Shown: positions 9,454 to 17,389 of the stretch, piece by piece | Layout: each line of letters begins with the position of its first letter | Position numbering within the stretch: the first letter of the stretch is position 1 | Origin: Waterburya agarophytonicola KI4 | Lineage (GTDB): Bacteria > Cyanobacteriota > Cyanobacteriia > Cyanobacteriales > Xenococcaceae | Direction of reading: 5' to 3' | Assembly (NCBI RefSeq): GCF_020640915.1 | Contig: NZ_JADWDC010000012.1 | Coordinates: 1-36,453 of the forward strand | DNA length: 36,453 bases | Position numbers and translations under genes: made by a program | Notes under the pieces: generated by a model | Told to the model about the DNA's origin: nothing | Seen by the model: only the letters and a program-made list of their open reading frames with translations | Database searches by the model: none

Positions 9454-9589
9454 TAACTTTTTAGACTGGGAAGTCCCGCGCTACAAAGCGAGGGCGACGG
9501 ACGGGCGGTATAAACGCCTGGGGTTTCCCCAGGGGACACGCCCTCATGAAAAGCCTAGGAGTTGAAAGGCTCAATGCCTTGAAAAAGAG
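9454..9589. other. GC-rich structured spacer between intron and TnpB element
   Basis: This is the 5' exon side of the intron. It contains a strong hairpin CCTGGGG-TTT-CCCCAGG (9517-9533), nested inside a weaker GGGCG...CGCCC pairing (9503 to about 9543), and much GC-rich sequence unlike the AT-rich surroundings. It may be the 3' remnant of an older IS200/IS605-type element. No protein-coding frame is convincing. Confidence 0.4.
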
Positions 9590-9623
9590 TATTCTACCAT
9601 TTGTTTTTATTTGTGGTAGAATA
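9590..9623 (+). repeat. Left-end hairpin upstream of tnpB
   Basis: A perfect 10-bp inverted repeat, TATTCTACCA (9590-9599) and TGGTAGAATA (9614-9623), with a 14-nt T-rich loop ends 14 bp before the tnpB ATG. IS200/IS605 elements have such subterminal hairpins, recognised by the TnpA transposase. It could alternatively act as a transcription signal. Confidence 0.65.
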
Positions 9624-9637
9624 ATTTAAATAATTTA

Positions 9638-10978
9638 ATGATTCTAAATTACCGCTACCGCATATATCCAGACTTACAACAAATCGAACTACTCAATGAG
9701 TGGCTCGAAACTTGTCATGTTAGTTATAACTATGCGCTGCGAGAACTGAAAGATTGGATTGCTTCTCGCAAATGTCCAATCGACAGGTGTAGTTTGGAAT
9801 CAGAATATATCATGGCTGCGGATTATCCGTTTCCTAGTTACCACCAACAACAAAACAATTTACCCAAAGCAAAGAAGAAATTCCCACGACTCAAAACAGT
9901 ATCGTCTCAGGTATTGCAAACTAATATCAGACGACTGCATGATAGTTGGGATTGTTTCAGAGCAAGAGGCTACGGTTTTCCGCGCTTCAAAAAGTACGGG
10001 CAAATGAAGTCGATATTATTCCCTCAGTTCAAATCTAATCCTTTGAGTGACTGGCAAATACAATTACCAAAATTGGGAAAAGTTAGAATCAATCTTCACC
10101 GACCAATACCTGAAGGATATGTAATCAAACAAGTCAGGGTAGTCAAAAAAGCAATGGGTTGGTTTGCGGTGGTAGCGATAGAATCGGATCTTGTTATTCC
10201 TAGTCCTGTACCTCACGGTCATGCTATCGGTATCGATGTCGGCTTGTTGTCATACGTGGCAACGAGTGATGGATATACAGAAGCTAGACCTAAGTTCTTC
10301 AAGACAGCCTATCGTCGGCTGAAAGTGCTACAAAAGCGTCTGTCGAGAAAAATGAAACGGGGTAAGAACTACAAGAAAGCAAGAATCAAAGTAGCCAAAC
10401 AACATAACCATATAGCGTTCAAACGCACTGATTACCAATTCAAATTAGCCCATAAGCTTTGTGATATGGCAGACACTATCTATATAGAAGACTGTGATTT
10501 TCGTATCATGGCAAAAGGCTTTCTGGGCAAACATACAATTGATGCAGCCTTTGGTAAGCAAAGGGACATATTAGAGTATGTAGCTAAGAAGCGAAATGTT
10601 TTTGTCGGTCGTGTTGATCACAGAGGTACATCTCAAACTTGCCCTAATTGTCGCTCGGTCGTTAGAAAAGATCTCAGTGTCAGAATAAGCGACTGTAATG
10701 AATGTGGTTATGTTGTAGATAGAGACATCGCCTCTGGGCAAGAAATTTGTAATCGAGGCGAGGAAACGTATCGCGGGACTCGCGAAAAGCAAGAAATTGG
10801 CTCTCAAGAGGGGCTGAGGGGCGAATGCATTCGCCCCTTTAAACGCCCCGTCGTCGTACTGTCGGGCAACCTAGTTGTAGATAAGTGGCGCAACCTGGAT
10901 TTATCCAGTAGGAGAGCAAGATCCATTGGCGACGATGGAAGCCCACACTGTAATCCGAACGGAGCGATAGCGAAGTGA
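9638..10978 (+). CDS. tnpB: TnpB RNA-guided nuclease / OrfB accessory protein
   Basis: TnpB of IS200/IS605-type elements is an RNA-guided DNA nuclease, ancestor of Cas12, that cuts empty donor sites with an omega RNA made from the element's right end. The N-terminal helix-turn-helix part starts YRYRIYPDLQQ. The three RuvC acids are visible: D200 in GIDVGL, E284 in IEDCDF and D363 in DRDIASGQ. The zinc finger is C335-x2-C338 ... C353-x2-C356. All catalytic residues are intact. At 446 aa it is longer than the usual 350-420. The extra length is a low-complexity basic tail after residue 370, where a 22-bp palindrome (10817-10838) is part of the coding sequence, so the tail may not be native. ATG 9638 fits the usual MILNYRYR start. 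Confidence 0.93.
   Translation: MILNYRYRIYPDLQQIELLNEWLETCHVSYNYALRELKDWIASRKCPIDRCSLESEYIMAADYPFPSYHQQQNNLPKAKKKFPRLKTVSSQVLQTNIRRLHDSWDCFRARGYGFPRFKKYGQMKSILFPQFKSNPLSDWQIQLPKLGKVRINLHRPIPEGYVIKQVRVVKKAMGWFAVVAIESDLVIPSPVPHGHAIGIDVGLLSYVATSDGYTEARPKFFKTAYRRLKVLQKRLSRKMKRGKNYKKARIKVAKQHNHIAFKRTDYQFKLAHKLCDMADTIYIEDCDFRIMAKGFLGKHTIDAAFGKQRDILEYVAKKRNVFVGRVDHRGTSQTCPNCRSVVRKDLSVRISDCNECGYVVDRDIASGQEICNRGEETYRGTREKQEIGSQEGLRGECIRPFKRPVVVLSGNLVVDKWRNLDLSSRRARSIGDDGSPHCNPNGAIAK
10817..10838 (+). repeat. 22-bp perfect palindrome inside tnpB 3' end
   Basis: The core GGGGCGAATGCATTCGCCCC (10818-10837) is flanked by A and T, making a perfect 22-bp palindrome. Similar AGGGGCGA...TCGCCCCT palindromes are, as I recall, widespread dispersed repeats in cyanobacterial genomes. 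Here the repeat lies in frame in the tnpB tail and is followed by a further CGCCCC. Confidence 0.85.
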
Positions 10979-11003
10979 GTATTCAGTGTTGGGAGGATGT
11001 CAC
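10860..11003 (+). ncRNA. Candidate omega RNA of the TnpB element
   Basis: In this family the guide RNA scaffold overlaps the 3' end of tnpB and ends at the element's right border, with the guide coming from flanking DNA. The stem CCCACACTG/CAGTGTTGGG encloses a loop containing GGAGCGATAGCGAAG and spans the tnpB stop (10976-10978). If the right end is at 11003, the guide would start CTACAGAGATTATGG. The 5' limit is a guess; the palindrome at 10817 may also be included. Confidence 0.45.
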
Positions 11004-11035
11004 CTACAGAGATTATGGAAAGCAATGGTATCTGA

Positions 11036-12088
11036 GTGAATACAAATTACGATCGCCTATTTGATAAAATTCAGGAGTTGGTTTTATATCATTCTCCTAG
11101 CGGATTAGAAACGGAAATAGATCGAGCTTTATTAAAAGAGTTAACTGCCCTAAAGGTAGAAAATTGGCAGGATCGGGCGGGAAATGTCATTGCTAAAATT
11201 CCTGGTCGAAATTCTTCTAGGGCGATCGCAATTACGGCTCACAAAGACGAAATTGGTATGATTGTCAAATCTATCGATAGCAATGGCTGCTTGCAGGTGC
11301 GTCGTCTTGGCGGTTCATTTCCTTGGGTATATGGAGAAGGGGTAGTTGATATTATTGGTGACAACCAAGTTATTAACGGTATCCTGTCTTTTGGATCCCG
11401 CCATGTGTCCCACGAATCTCCTCAAAAAGCTCAACAGCTAGACACTCCCCTGGGTTGGGAAGATGCTTGGGTAGAAACTAAATGTAGTTTGGCAGAATTA
11501 GATGCTTTTGGCGTGCGCCCTGGTACAAGAGTAGTTATCGGCAAACATCGCAAACAACCTTTTCGACTCAAAGATTATATAGCCAGCTATACCTTAGACA
11601 ATAAAGCTTCAGTTGCCATCTTATTGGCTTTAGCCGAGACAATAATCGATCCTCCCGTAGATATTTATCTCGTCGCATCGGCAAAAGAAGAAGTCGGTGC
11701 AATAGGGGCGTTGTATTTTACACAAAATCAAACTCTAGATGCCCTAATTGCTTTAGAAATTTGTCCCCTCGCCGATGAATATCCCATCGAGTCGGGAGTA
11801 GCCCCCGTATTATTATCCCAAGATAACTACGGTGTATACGATGAATTTCTCAACGCCGAAATCCGCCAAGCAGCAGTTAAAGCAGACATTCCCCTACAGC
11901 TTGCTGTATTAGATGGCTTTGGTAGCGATGCCTCTATTGCTATGAAATTTGGTCATGTTTCTCGGGCTGCTTGTTTGAGTTTCCCGACTCAAAATACTCA
12001 CGGTTATGAAATTGCTCATTTGGGCGCGATCGCCAATTGTATTGAAATTTTAACTACTTACTGTCTGAGAGAGTGCAAAACTAATTAA
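11036..12088 (+). CDS. M42 family (TET-type) aminopeptidase
   Basis: Zinc- or cobalt-dependent cytosolic aminopeptidase of family M42 (glutamyl/leucyl aminopeptidase, FrvX-like), 350 aa, expected to form a dodecamer that trims peptides. Metal-site motifs are visible: AHKDEIG with H69 and D71, YTLDNKA with the bridging aspartate near 190, KEEVG with the catalytic and metal glutamates near 220, and THGYEIA with the last histidine near 325. The start is GTG 11036; a TGA at 11033-11035 blocks any longer frame. The tnpB element ends only about 30 bp upstream, so the native promoter has probably been displaced. The next genes downstream include the proteasome-like Anbu. Confidence 0.9.
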   Translation: MNTNYDRLFDKIQELVLYHSPSGLETEIDRALLKELTALKVENWQDRAGNVIAKIPGRNSSRAIAITAHKDEIGMIVKSIDSNGCLQVRRLGGSFPWVYGEGVVDIIGDNQVINGILSFGSRHVSHESPQKAQQLDTPLGWEDAWVETKCSLAELDAFGVRPGTRVVIGKHRKQPFRLKDYIASYTLDNKASVAILLALAETIIDPPVDIYLVASAKEEVGAIGALYFTQNQTLDALIALEICPLADEYPIESGVAPVLLSQDNYGVYDEFLNAEIRQAAVKADIPLQLAVLDGFGSDASIAMKFGHVSRAACLSFPTQNTHGYEIAHLGAIANCIEILTTYCLRECKTN

Positions 12089-12129
12089 GATAATAAGTAG
12101 AGCAAGATCACAAGAGAGTAATTGACTTT

Positions 12130-12675
12130 ATGTCATATACAGCGAATTTAACGGAAAATCGGCGTATCGCGATCGCCAATAGAGGAAATCAAACTACGAT
12201 TAGTTTGACGTCGAGCAATGTAGGACAGCAGCAGAGTCAAACTACTGGTTTTACCACGGGAAGCTGGCAATCCCTACCTCAGCTATATCAATTGGGAACA
12301 AATTTTGTTCTGAAAATAAATAGCGATCGCAATTCCTACTACTTATTAATACAAGCACATGGTATTAGTACAATCCCTGCACCAGATTTAAACAATGCAG
12401 TTGAAGTAGATTTACAAAAGAGTGAAGATTCTACAACAATACCTCACAAGATTGAATTTGAACCCATGGCACCCATGCCACCCATGCAGCCGATGAAGAT
12501 GGGTAATATGTCGATGGATCTTAATTCCATGTCAATGAAAATGGGTAATATGTCGTTGAATATGAATGATTCCCAAACATCCACATCCACCAAACATTTT
12601 TGTTCCCAATGCGGACAAAAAGCCAAAATAAGCGATCGCTTTTGTAGCAGTTGCGGTTATCAATTAGATCGATAA
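12130..12675 (+). CDS. Zinc-ribbon protein with methionine-rich linker
   Basis: A 181-aa protein of unknown function. Residues 1-105 form a beta-rich N-terminal domain (TENRRIAIANRGNQTTISL, SWQSLPQLYQLGTNFVLKI) without signal peptide. Residues about 115-145 are a low-complexity linker of repeated Met/Pro/Asn units, including MKMGNMSMDLNSMSMKMGNM. The last 25 residues hold a zinc ribbon with two CxxC pairs, FCSQCGQ and FCSSCGY. Such C-terminal zinc ribbons usually bind nucleic acid or protein partners. It lies 41 bp after the M42 peptidase and 45 bp before Anbu, all on the same strand, which suggests co-transcription. Confidence 0.8.
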   Translation: MSYTANLTENRRIAIANRGNQTTISLTSSNVGQQQSQTTGFTTGSWQSLPQLYQLGTNFVLKINSDRNSYYLLIQAHGISTIPAPDLNNAVEVDLQKSEDSTTIPHKIEFEPMAPMPPMQPMKMGNMSMDLNSMSMKMGNMSLNMNDSQTSTSTKHFCSQCGQKAKISDRFCSSCGYQLDR

Positions 12676-12720
12676 CCAACTCCTCAATTTTTCAAAATCT
12701 CTCAATTCTTATTTTTTTCA

Positions 12721-13488
12721 ATGACTTATTGTCTCGGTATTATCAATCAACTCGGCATCGTGATGGCTTCTGATTCTCGTACTAATGCGGGGGTTGACTA
12801 CATCTCTTCTTATAGAAAAATGTTCGATTTATCTTTACCAGGAGAAAGATCGATTATTATTTGTAATTCAGGTAGCCTGTCGGTTTCTCAAGGAGTTCTA
12901 ACACTTTTAAATCGGGACATTCAAAATAAAGAAGAACAAAATCTACATACATTAGAAAATATGTACGATATGGCTCGTTATATTGGCAACAAGAGCCGAG
13001 AGATTCAAGACAGAGATCGTCCTTGGTTAGAAAAAGACGGCATTGACTATAGCTGCAATTTCTTATTAGGCGGTCAAATAAAAGGAGAAGTGCCCCAACT
13101 GTATTTAATTTATCCTCAAGGAAATTTTATTCAAGCAACTCCAGAAACGCCCTTTCTCCAAATTGGCGAAACCAAGTATGGCAAACCCATCTTAGACCGT
13201 ACCATAACTTATAATACTCCCCTAGAAGATGTGGCAAAATGCGCCCTATTATCTTTGGATTCTACAATGAAATCTAATATTTCAGTTGGCCCGCCAATCA
13301 ATTTAGTAATGTACCAAGCCGATAGTTTTGAGATTAATCGCAAGCTGGAATTACGTATAGGTGCGCCCTATATTGCTAAGATCCGTAAACTATGGGAAGA
13401 ATCGGTACGTCACGCTTTTGAATCGATGCCTGAAATCGAATGGGAACAGGAAACAAATGATTCAGAAGAAGATATTTTTATCGATTGA
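12721..13488 (+). CDS. Anbu, proteasome-type Ntn-hydrolase (COG3484)
   Basis: Anbu (ancestral beta subunit) is a self-assembling proteasome homologue. The protein begins M-T-Y-C; removal of Met would expose the nucleophile Thr1. The catalytic aspartate and lysine fall at D17 (ASDSRTNAG) and K32 (SYRKMF), counting from that threonine. Other family features are GSLSVSQ and FLLGGQIKGEVPQLYLIYPQ. Its 255 aa fit the Anbu size of about 240-260. Elsewhere Anbu genes usually travel with a transglutaminase-like protein, an alpha-E protein and a circularly permuted ATP-grasp protein; none of these is here. Instead the gene lies between two small zinc-ribbon genes, after an M42 peptidase and 13 bp before an RNA-modification gene. 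Confidence 0.93.
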   Translation: MTYCLGIINQLGIVMASDSRTNAGVDYISSYRKMFDLSLPGERSIIICNSGSLSVSQGVLTLLNRDIQNKEEQNLHTLENMYDMARYIGNKSREIQDRDRPWLEKDGIDYSCNFLLGGQIKGEVPQLYLIYPQGNFIQATPETPFLQIGETKYGKPILDRTITYNTPLEDVAKCALLSLDSTMKSNISVGPPINLVMYQADSFEINRKLELRIGAPYIAKIRKLWEESVRHAFESMPEIEWEQETNDSEEDIFID

Positions 13489-13501
13489 TTTAATCTAAAC
13501 A

Positions 13502-14089
13502 ATGAAATATCTACTATTTTATAAACCCTATGGAGTGTTATGTCAGTTTACAGATAATAGTAGCGATCGACGCCCAGTTCTGAAAGATTATATATCGATA
13601 CCAGGAGTTTATCCCGTCGGGAGATTAGATTTAGATAGTGAAGGATTGTTGTTACTAACAGACAACGGACAGTTACAACATCGCTTATCCGATCCTAAAT
13701 TTGCCCATCCCCGTACTTATTATGTTCAGGTAGAACGCATACCCGACGAAATAGCTTTAGATAAACTCCGTCATGGTGTCACCATCAAAAACTATCGCAC
13801 CCGAAAAGCAAAGGTAAGTAAATTATCTAGGGAGCCAAAATTACCATCTCGTATTCCGCCCATACGCGATCGCAAAAATGTCCCTACCTGTTGGTTAGAA
13901 ATAACTCTAACTGAAGGAAAAAATAGACAAGTTAGAAGAATGACTGCTGCGATCGGTTTTCCTACTCTTCGATTAGTTAGAATAGCTATAGGAAAAAATA
14001 CTCATCAAATCGATTTGACAGGCTTAGAACCTGGTCAATGGCGAGAATTAACTGGGAAAGAAGTACAAATCTTGAATAGCTTAAAATAA
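13502..14089 (+). CDS. rluE: rRNA pseudouridine synthase, RsuA/RluE type
   Basis: Forms pseudouridine in ribosomal RNA. In E. coli the closest type, RluE, modifies 23S rRNA position 2457. The catalytic aspartate is D43 in GRLDLDSEG. Other motifs are KPYGVLCQF at residues 8-16, HPRTYYVQV and the C-terminal [21 protein letters not shown]. Its 195 aa and lack of an N-terminal S4 domain match RluE better than RsuA or RluB. Target position in this organism is inferred only. It starts 13 bp after the Anbu stop, so the two are probably one transcript. Confidence 0.92.
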   Translation: MKYLLFYKPYGVLCQFTDNSSDRRPVLKDYISIPGVYPVGRLDLDSEGLLLLTDNGQLQHRLSDPKFAHPRTYYVQVERIPDEIALDKLRHGVTIKNYRTRKAKVSKLSREPKLPSRIPPIRDRKNVPTCWLEITLTEGKNRQVRRMTAAIGFPTLRLVRIAIGKNTHQIDLTGLEPGQWRELTGKEVQILNSLK

Positions 14090-14106
14090 ATATTAATTTA
14101 TTACTT

Positions 14107-14400
14107 ATGGCGTTAAAACCCTGTAAAGTTTGCGGTACTCTCAATGCAGAAGGAGTAGATACTTGTCTTAGTTGCGGTTACGATCCCCAGGGAAGCAAAA
14201 GACCAGCTATCTTTCGTTATATTGCGATCGCTTTAGTAATTTGTTTTGTTCTACCTTTTTTATCAGGATTAATTAACTGGGTTTTACTGCAAATAAAACC
14301 AAAATCACCCACACCAACTCAACCTAAAATTTCCTTAACTCAGAAAAATCAAATAACAATTCAATGCTTCAATGTTTATGATTTGAGCCAAAAATCTTGA
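14107..14400 (+). CDS. Small zinc-ribbon membrane protein
   Basis: A 97-aa protein I do not recognise. Residues 6-24 carry two CxxC pairs (CKVCG and CLSCG), a small zinc ribbon. One membrane segment follows at about 39-63 (YIAIALVICFVLPFLSGLINW), then a Pro/Thr/Lys tail. The likely topology puts the zinc ribbon in the cytosol. It starts 17 bp after rluE. Its 3' end overlaps the convergent wecB by 25 bp, so the last codons also encode wecB sequence on the other strand. Confidence 0.7.
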   Translation: MALKPCKVCGTLNAEGVDTCLSCGYDPQGSKRPAIFRYIAIALVICFVLPFLSGLINWVLLQIKPKSPTPTQPKISLTQKNQITIQCFNVYDLSQKS

Positions 14401-15494
14401 GCTAGTTTGACAATTTTTTGGGAAGCCGTACCATCCCCAAAAGGATTGATAGCGGTTGCCATTTTTTCATAAATAGCTTCATTCTCTAGTAGCTCGGCGG
14501 TAGAATCAACAATGCTTTGAGCCTTAGTCCCGATCAGTTTTGCCGTTCCTGCATCCACTGCTTCTGGTCTTTCGGTGGTTTCTCGCAAGACTAAGACGGG
14601 TTTACCCAAACTCGGTGCTTCTTCTTGCAATCCACCAGAATCTGTCAATAAAAGATGACAGCGGGAGATCGCTCCTACCAATTCGGGATAGTCTAACGGT
14701 TCGGTCAAAAACACTCTAGGGTGATTGCCCAATGCTGCTTTAATCGGTTCTCGCACGGTAGGATTGCGATGCAATGGTAATAGCAGAGCGATATCGGGGA
14801 AACGATCTAAAATAGTGGTAAATCCTTGCAAGATATCTTCTAAGGGCTTACCCCAGTTTTCGCGACGATGAACTGTTGCTAACAATACTCGATGCTTATC
14901 CCAGTCTAAATTAGGGACTTTACATTCTGGCTTTTTATTGGCAACGGTCAAAAGACTATCAATTACCGTATTACCTGTATGATGAATTGCTCCCGTTACT
15001 CCAGATTTTTGCAAATTTTGCACTGCTAATGCTGTCGGTGCAAAGTGCAGTTGGGCGATCTGAGAAATTAAGCGACGGTTAGCTTCTTCTGGATAGGGAT
15101 CGTAGAGATTATTGGTTCGCAAACCAGCCTCCACATGCCCCAGGGGAATTTGATGATAAAACGCAGCCAAGGCAGCCGAAAATGCTGTTGTGGTATCTCC
15201 CTGGACAAAAATAAATTTAGGCTCGATCTCAGCGAAAACTTTTTCCAATCCCTGCAAACTATCACAGGTAATATTAGTTAAGGTCTGCTTGGGTTTCATA
15301 ATTGCCAGGTCACAATCTGCCTCAAGGTCAAATAATTCCATGACGCGATCGACCATTTCCCGATGCTGTCCTGTAAGTATCAGATGAGTTTTAGTCTGAC
15401 TGAGAGAGTTGAGTTGCTTGATTACTGGGGCGAGTTTAATTGCTTCTGGTCTAGTACCTAGAATTACCCCTACAGAAATATCTGGTGCAGTCAT
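14376..15494 (-). CDS. wecB: UDP-N-acetylglucosamine 2-epimerase (non-hydrolysing)
   Basis: Interconverts UDP-GlcNAc and UDP-ManNAc for cell-envelope polysaccharide. The family motifs are GTRPEAIKLAPVIK at the N-terminus, HVEAGLRTNN, ATVHRRENWGKPL, LLTDSGGLQEEAPSLGKPVL and RETTERPEAV. The frame could start at ATG 15506, but ATG 15494 has a Shine-Dalgarno (GGGAGA) about 4-6 nt upstream and gives 372 aa, the typical length. An outer-membrane barrel gene ends at 15514 just upstream on the same strand, so the pair is probably co-transcribed. The 3' end overlaps the convergent small gene by 25 bp. Confidence 0.95.
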   Translation of the reverse strand: MTAPDISVGVILGTRPEAIKLAPVIKQLNSLSQTKTHLILTGQHREMVDRVMELFDLEADCDLAIMKPKQTLTNITCDSLQGLEKVFAEIEPKFIFVQGDTTTAFSAALAAFYHQIPLGHVEAGLRTNNLYDPYPEEANRRLISQIAQLHFAPTALAVQNLQKSGVTGAIHHTGNTVIDSLLTVANKKPECKVPNLDWDKHRVLLATVHRRENWGKPLEDILQGFTTILDRFPDIALLLPLHRNPTVREPIKAALGNHPRVFLTEPLDYPELVGAISRCHLLLTDSGGLQEEAPSLGKPVLVLRETTERPEAVDAGTAKLIGTKAQSIVDSTAELLENEAIYEKMATAINPFGDGTASQKIVKLAQDFWLKS

Positions 15495-15513
15495 TTTATC
15501 TCCCATTGTTTGT

Positions 15514-16221
15514 TTAAAAAAGCCATTCTAAACCAAGACTAAAACGATTATCCTCATCTTCAATTGAATTTTGCCTTTCAATATCTCCAGATAAACGCAA
15601 ACTCGGAGCAACAGCATAGCCTACAGAAAAAGAAGTAATTCCTACTTCTCGATCGCCCCCAACAGAAACAAAACTTTGGGAAACGGAAATATCCCCCCCT
15701 CCAGTGCGAGAAAGAGCCAACATCAAACGCAATCCTAGCCGAACTCCATCGGTAAAGAAATCATTGCTTTGAATATAGCGATATCCAACTAAGGGTGCAA
15801 AATTGAAATAGCTACCCAAAGGTAAAAGAAAATAATGTAAATCCGCTCCTGCTGCATTGCGATCGCCATTGAATGCGGTTTGATAGTCCACACTCAAAGT
15901 AAAACCGCTACGTTTGATAAATATATCTTCAATCCCCAAATTAAGTCCAGAACTATCTTTACTAGAAGGAAATATCGTAAAACCCAACCGCACACGAGAG
16001 CGAAAAGCAGGATCGTGTTTAATATCTTCTAAAACATTGGGTATTTCTTCGAGCCATTTCTGCAATACGGGACTTTCTTCAACAATTTCTGGAGGAAAAT
16101 CGATATTATTACTCTCATCTCTACTGTTTGCTTCGATTGTTGCAGCCCCAGCAGTAGTAGGAGGAATTAGAAATATCTGAGCTAAATAATTGCACAGGAA
16201 AAATAAAACAAACAATCTCAT
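15514..16221 (-). CDS. Exported beta-barrel protein, unknown function
   Basis: A 235-aa protein with a signal peptide (hydrophobic residues 3-24, cleavage probably near AGAAT). After a 45-residue acidic stretch, residues about 75-235 alternate polar and hydrophobic residues in strand-length blocks with aromatic ends (SRVRLGFTIF, FTLSVDYQTAF, FAPLVGYRYI, GVRLGLRLML, SFSVGYAV). It ends in LEWLF, a C-terminal aromatic typical of outer-membrane barrels. No specific family recognised. The gene overlaps nothing and lies 8 bp upstream of the longest wecB frame. Confidence 0.78.
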   Translation of the reverse strand: MRLFVLFFLCNYLAQIFLIPPTTAGAATIEANSRDESNNIDFPPEIVEESPVLQKWLEEIPNVLEDIKHDPAFRSRVRLGFTIFPSSKDSSGLNLGIEDIFIKRSGFTLSVDYQTAFNGDRNAAGADLHYFLLPLGSYFNFAPLVGYRYIQSNDFFTDGVRLGLRLMLALSRTGGGDISVSQSFVSVGGDREVGITSFSVGYAVAPSLRLSGDIERQNSIEDEDNRFSLGLEWLF

Positions 16222-16279
16222 TTCAATAATCAGTCCTTAAGGGTACCCTATGGGGTTCGACTTTGCATATTATCAGCTA

Positions 16280-17305
16280 TCAATATCGAATTCTCGGATC
16301 GATATAGGCATTAATAATATCGATCGCGATACTAGCCATTACTACAATCACTCCAAAGAATACCATCACCCCTTGTACAGTGGGATAATCCCGCAAAGAA
16401 ATCGCCTCATATAGTCTATTACCCAATCCTGGCCAAGAGAAGGTTACTTCTGTTAATACTGCTCCACCCAACAAAGCAGCGAAAGTCAAACCTAAAACCG
16501 TAATCACAGGAATTAACGCATTTTTCATCGCGTGAGAAATTAGAATTGTCCCTTCGGGAATTCCCCTAGCTCTAGCTGCTTCCACATAATCAGCCTGTAG
16601 AGTCTGCTTGAGATTAACCCGTACAATACGCTCAAAAATACCACTCAACAGCAAGCCAAGGGTAATACTGGGTAATGCTAGATAATGAAGCGTATTCAAT
16701 AGCATCCCCATATCTCCTGCCAGAATACTATCAATTATATATAAGCCTGTTGCGGGGGGTGGGGTTGGCGCGCTAATAGGAAAGCGAGTCCCCAAAGGAA
16801 ACCAGCCCAGATTTACGGCAAAGATCAATTGCAACACCATTCCCACCCAAAATAGAGGTAAAGAATAGGTGATGATGCCAAACAAACGTCCTAGGGCATC
16901 GAGAAATTTATTTTCGGTAGAAGCGGAAACCATTCCGACAAATACCCCAACCGTCACAGCTACAACCATGCTGCAAAAAGATAGCTCGACGGTAGCAGGA
17001 AAATATTCTTTGATTACATCCCAAACTGCTAAACCACGACTGCTAAGGGAACTACCCAAATCAAAACTGAGTAAGTTTTTTAAATAATCGAAATACTGCT
17101 GCCATAAAGGATCGGTCAAACCTAACTGCGATCGCAAGGCTGCTTTAGCTGCTTCTGGAGCGCGCGTACCCAAGATTGCATCGGCTGGATCTCCAGGAGT
17201 CGCCCTGAGTAACAAAAATACCAGAGTCGCGATCATTAACAGCATGAGAGGAGCTAAAAGCAAACGAACTAAAATATACGATTGCAGGGCTTTGGAGCGA
17301 GACAT
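16280..17305 (-). CDS. ABC transporter permease, DppB/OppB family
   Basis: Inner-membrane permease of a peptide/nickel-type ABC importer, 341 aa. The N-terminal block LLRATPGDPADAILG, about six membrane helices, and the coupling-helix motif EAARARGIPEGTILISHAMK (which contacts the ATPase) followed by NALIPVITVLG are all present. The end HxxDYPTVQ-like stretch (LRDYPTVQGVMV) and DPRIRY are also family features. The partner permease (DppC type), ATPases and binding protein are not in the window, so the gene stands alone, as is common in cyanobacteria. The substrate cannot be told from the sequence. Confidence 0.93.
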   Translation of the reverse strand: MSRSKALQSYILVRLLLAPLMLLMIATLVFLLLRATPGDPADAILGTRAPEAAKAALRSQLGLTDPLWQQYFDYLKNLLSFDLGSSLSSRGLAVWDVIKEYFPATVELSFCSMVVAVTVGVFVGMVSASTENKFLDALGRLFGIITYSLPLFWVGMVLQLIFAVNLGWFPLGTRFPISAPTPPPATGLYIIDSILAGDMGMLLNTLHYLALPSITLGLLLSGIFERIVRVNLKQTLQADYVEAARARGIPEGTILISHAMKNALIPVITVLGLTFAALLGGAVLTEVTFSWPGLGNRLYEAISLRDYPTVQGVMVFFGVIVVMASIAIDIINAYIDPRIRY

Positions 17306-17389
17306 ATTTAGCTTTAGCCATAATAAATAGTTTTATTAGTTATAGCAGTTCTCTCCTTAATTACTAAGACAAGGCAATATTATTGATTC

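Larger units (their letters stand above)
9590..11003 (+). mobile_element. IS200/IS605-type element with tnpB only
   Basis: The unit contains the left hairpin, tnpB and a structured right end. No tnpA (Y1 HUH transposase) is found next to it, so it could move only if TnpA is supplied in trans. The right end is proposed at about 11003, after GAGGATGTCAC, because a stem CCCACACTG/CAGTGTTGGG (10942-10950 with 10984-10993) lies just inside. The left limit is less certain. No HIP1 site lies in or close to the element, which supports acquisition from elsewhere. Confidence 0.75.

Noticed and set aside
9153-9565. Two plus-strand frames of 64 codons
   Set aside because: They lie over the antisense of intron domain I and the GC-rich spacer; composition is arginine/tyrosine-rich and not protein-like.
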